DNA of 7,248 bases from Candidatus Hermodarchaeota archaeon. GTDB lineage: Archaea; Asgardarchaeota; Hermodarchaeia; Hermodarchaeales; Hermodarchaeaceae. Numbering within the stretch: the first letter of the stretch is position 1; every line of letters begins with the position of its first letter. Location of the stretch: assembly GCA_016840185.1 (NCBI GenBank), contig JAEOSV010000290.1:1-7248 (forward strand). Reading direction: 5' to 3'. This document shows, piece after piece, positions 5,959 through 7,248 of this stretch. The notes beneath the pieces are model-generated. The model ran no database searches. It worked only from the letters and a program-made list of their open reading frames with translations, and was not told where the DNA came from. Both the position numbers and the translations under genes were made by a program.

Positions 5959-5992
5959 TAATAGCTGATAACAATGGAGCACTCGTGCACGC

Positions 5993-6331
5993 TTAGAGTC
6001 TAGCTTTCGGCGTCTTCTTTACGAGGTCTAACCACTTTCTGTTGCCATGTTTCTTTCGATAGGCCAAGAGTCCAGCTCGTACTACGGCGTTTCTTTGACC
6101 TTCGGGATTATTTGGATCAAAGTATCCAATTTGGAAGTCGCATGGAAAGTCTGTGCAGAGTCCACAATGCTCGATGCGATGCTTTGAAACGCATGCATAG
6201 AGTTTGCATTCACCCCATGAAGGGTGACCTTTATGAACGGTACATCCATCACATTCTTCTCTGCAGTGAGGGCAGACCCCACAATATTCACCACATGGAG
6301 TCGCAAGTTTCATGTCATCTATTTTTCCCAT
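5993..6331 (-). CDS. DUF3795-type Cys-rich protein (second copy)
   Basis: The 112-aa protein opens with MKLATPCGEYCGVCPHC and continues with CDGC (27-30), C42, C47, then CGLC (56-59) and FPC (62-64). Eleven Cys lie within residues 13-64, in the order typical of DUF3795. The C-terminal third (about 72-112) has no Cys and is helical and basic. A metal-binding role is likely from the Cys pattern, but no function is established. ATG 6331 begins 6 nt after the stop of the regulator gene, with GAGGG overlapping that stop; the spacing to 6331 is only 3 nt. ATG 6313 (MKLATPCG) is closer to the family's usual start. It lacks the C-terminal zinc-finger tail seen in the other DUF3795 gene of this window. 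Confidence 0.82.
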   Translation of the reverse strand: MGKIDDMKLATPCGEYCGVCPHCREECDGCTVHKGHPSWGECKLYACVSKHRIEHCGLCTDFPCDFQIGYFDPNNPEGQRNAVVRAGLLAYRKKHGNRKWLDLVKKTPKARL

Positions 6332-6337
6332 CTTCCC

Positions 6338-6721
6338 TCATCCAATCTTGTATTGTAGAACAAGCGCGCAGTGTTCTCTACTCGTGGCTGAGCACCTCTG
6401 GCAAGTCTGTAGGAGGTTTATTCTGATTTCCTTTGTTTTTAGCTTCCAGACTTTTTCTGGTGCACCGCCTCCTACTTCACGGTATTCAGCTAATTCGATG
6501 ATGTCTGCTTCTTCCATTTCGGAAAGGTGGTAGTAAAGCCCAGACTTGGAAAGACCTTCTCCTGCCTTTTTCAGGCCTTCGAAGATTTCATTCGTACTTT
6601 TTTTATCTTCGCCAATTAAACGGATTATTGTCCATCTGATTGGGCAGTGCAAAGCTCTAAAGTACTTCTGGAACTTACTGAACTCTTTCATATCACAGCT
6701 CCCGCATTTATTACCACACAT
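6338..6721 (-). CDS. ArsR-like winged-helix regulator with clustered cysteines
   Basis: From ATG 6721 the product is 127 aa. Residues 14-95 form a winged helix: a first helix with FRALHCPIRWTIIRLI, the positioning helix NEIFEGLKK, the recognition helix LSKSGLYYHLSEMEEADII (57-75), then a beta-wing ending GGGAPEKVWKL. Cysteines cluster at the N-terminus (C2, C6, C9), at C26, and at the C-terminus (C107, C110, C118), like a metal or redox sensor fused to a DNA-binding domain. An upstream TTG at 6745 is in frame, but GAGGGAG (6727-6733) placed 5 nt before ATG 6721 decides the start. The DUF3795 gene follows 6 nt later, so the regulator probably controls its own operon. The ligand is unknown. Confidence 0.85.
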   Translation of the reverse strand: MCGNKCGSCDMKEFSKFQKYFRALHCPIRWTIIRLIGEDKKSTNEIFEGLKKAGEGLSKSGLYYHLSEMEEADIIELAEYREVGGGAPEKVWKLKTKEIRINLLQTCQRCSATSREHCALVLQYKIG

Positions 6722-6726
6722 AATTA

Positions 6727-6733
6727 CTCCCTC
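6727..6733 (-). promoter_or_regulatory. Ribosome binding site of the winged-helix regulator
   Basis: GAGGGAG on the minus strand, 5 nt before ATG 6721, selects this start over the in-frame TTG 24 nt upstream. Confidence 0.7.
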
Positions 6734-6778
6734 TCTAAGAGCCAATTTAGGAAAGGTTCGTTGAGCTTGATCTGAAGA

Positions 6779-6963
6779 CTAAGCACATTTGTTTTCTTTC
6801 AAATGCTTTTCAGCATAACTCAACTCGGCATCTGCGTCTTCAACCCTACCTTTTGAAATTAACTTAGCGCGCGCGCTAACAATATGAAGCCTATTGGTGT
6901 TCCCACGAAATAGCCTAGGTATCCCACGTATGGCATGGTGAATACTACTAGTAGCGCACGCAC
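6779..6963 (-). pseudogene. Tiny membrane protein, frame broken at a (GC)5 tract
   Basis: From GTG 6963 one frame reads a hydrophobic segment, LLVVFTMPYVGYLGYFVG then TPIGFILLARA, and stops at 6859-6861 after 34 aa. The adjacent frame, entered at the GC tract, reads on as KLISKGRVEDADAELSYAEK, then HLKENKCA, to TAG 6779-6781. Losing one GC unit, or a -1 slip, joins a single membrane helix to a charged helical tail, giving about 60 aa in total. The tail has strong coding character (heptad-like charged helix), which is why I think both parts belong together. The GTG start overlaps the end of the PEF protein by 16 nt, and no SD is seen. No family is recognised. A true ORF of only 34 aa, or a pseudogene, are alternatives. 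Confidence 0.45.
6864..6879. repeat. 16-bp palindrome containing (GC)5, CG tract copy 3
   Basis: TTAGCGCGCGCGCTAA is a perfect 16-bp palindrome with five GC units (6867-6876). It lies inside the tiny membrane ORF at exactly the point where the frame changes. It could extrude as a hairpin, adopt Z-form DNA, or vary in length by strand slippage. Confidence 0.7.
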
Positions 6964-7248
6964 GCTACATGGGTTTTTCGTCTGAGTTTCAGCCGAGTTT
7001 TTCTCTTTATGATAATCAAAATCAGCGTAGCAATTAGGAATAGTAGCAGAAGGATGCTAGATGGAAATTCTGGGACAACCCAAGTTCCTTGAATTATTAC
7101 TTGATGGTTGCTGTGATTGTATGGGAAGTAAAGGGAGGTGTGGGTAGCATTCGACTTCACTTCTGGAGATGTTGGTGCACTATCGAATAGGACGATCCAC
7201 TGGTCAGTGGGGGCGTCAAGCAGACTCTTTGGTATGGTTACATTGCAA
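6948..7248 (-). CDS. C-terminal end of a secreted PEF-type surface protein (partial)
   Basis: The reading frame is open to the right edge, so only the last 99 residues are visible; the start is outside. An extracellular beta-rich part (NVTIPKSLLDAPTDQWIVLF onward) carries three N-glycosylation sequons (NVT, NAT, NHS). It leads into GTWVVPEFPSS, a membrane helix of about 17 residues and a basic KRK stop. The PEF-helix-basic layout is that of archaeal PEF-type sorting signals, which are cut by an archaeosortase and anchored to lipid. Unusually, the protein continues 16 residues past KRK (TRLKLRRKTHVACVRY). This tail may have been added by local rearrangement, because its last codons lie in an inverted repeat. 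Confidence 0.8.
   Translation of the reverse strand, partial: CNVTIPKSLLDAPTDQWIVLFDSAPTSPEVKSNATHTSLYFPYNHSNHQVIIQGTWVVPEFPSSILLLLFLIATLILIIIKRKTRLKLRRKTHVACVRY
6951..6968. repeat. Inverted repeat at the end of the PEF-type gene
   Basis: GTAGCG and CGCTAC form a perfect six-base stem around a six-base loop. The repeat covers the last six codons of the surface-protein gene and ends right at its stop codon (TAG 6948-6950). No oligo-T follows, so it may be an RNA-processing stem or a by-product of GC-rich alternation (GCGTGCGTGCGC). Confidence 0.45.

Noticed and set aside
5979..5988. GCAC-TC-GTGC as a terminator between convergent genes
   Set aside because: The stem is only four bases with a two-base loop, and no oligo-T follows on either strand.

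Overview
The window reads as archaeal DNA of modest GC content. It shows TATA/BRE-type promoters, some leaders that look very short or absent, purine-rich GAGG-type ribosome binding sites, and oligo-T terminators. At the right edge is the end of a secreted protein carrying a PEF-type C-terminal sorting signal (PEF, membrane helix, KRK). That signal and the style of the small Cys-rich proteins resemble Bathyarchaeia-like archaea. The lineage is an inference from memory of such proteins, not a measurement.

Left part (1-3920). One plus-strand gene, a short ferritin-like helical protein (130-597), converges on a long minus-strand run. Read from its 5' end, the run contains: a small Cys-rich protein with a frame break (3848-3647), a class I SAM methyltransferase (3650-2928), a uracil-DNA-glycosylase-like Fe-S protein (2794-2189), an Fpg/Nei-type DNA glycosylase with its own promoter (2057-1194), and a DUF3795-type Cys-rich protein split by a frameshift (1149-705). 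The two glycosylase homologues side by side suggest a small base-excision-repair neighbourhood. Both depart from the textbook catalytic residues. Just upstream of the first promoter lies a 22-nt stretch that looks like a tRNA 3' end without the rest of a tRNA.

Middle part (3960-5960, plus strand). A signal-peptide-bearing polytopic membrane protein of unknown function (4028-4828) is followed by a hairpin/oligo-T terminator. Next come two tandem, translationally coupled paralogues of the isoprenylcysteine/phospholipid methyltransferase family (4925-5434 and 5437-5958).

Right part (5993-7248, minus strand). In transcription order: the end of the PEF-type surface protein (beyond 7248 to 6948), a tiny membrane ORF whose frame is broken exactly at a (GC)5 palindrome (6963-6779), a winged-helix regulator with clustered cysteines (6721-6338), and a second DUF3795 Cys-rich protein that starts 6 nt after it (6331-5993). 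The regulator and DUF3795 protein look like a two-gene operon.

Two patterns cut across the window. Three reading frames are broken by single-step indels. Alternating CG tracts of 9-10 nt occur three times, far more often than base composition predicts. No CRISPR array, complete tRNA, rRNA, transposase or integrase was seen, and no clearly new multi-gene system is evident.
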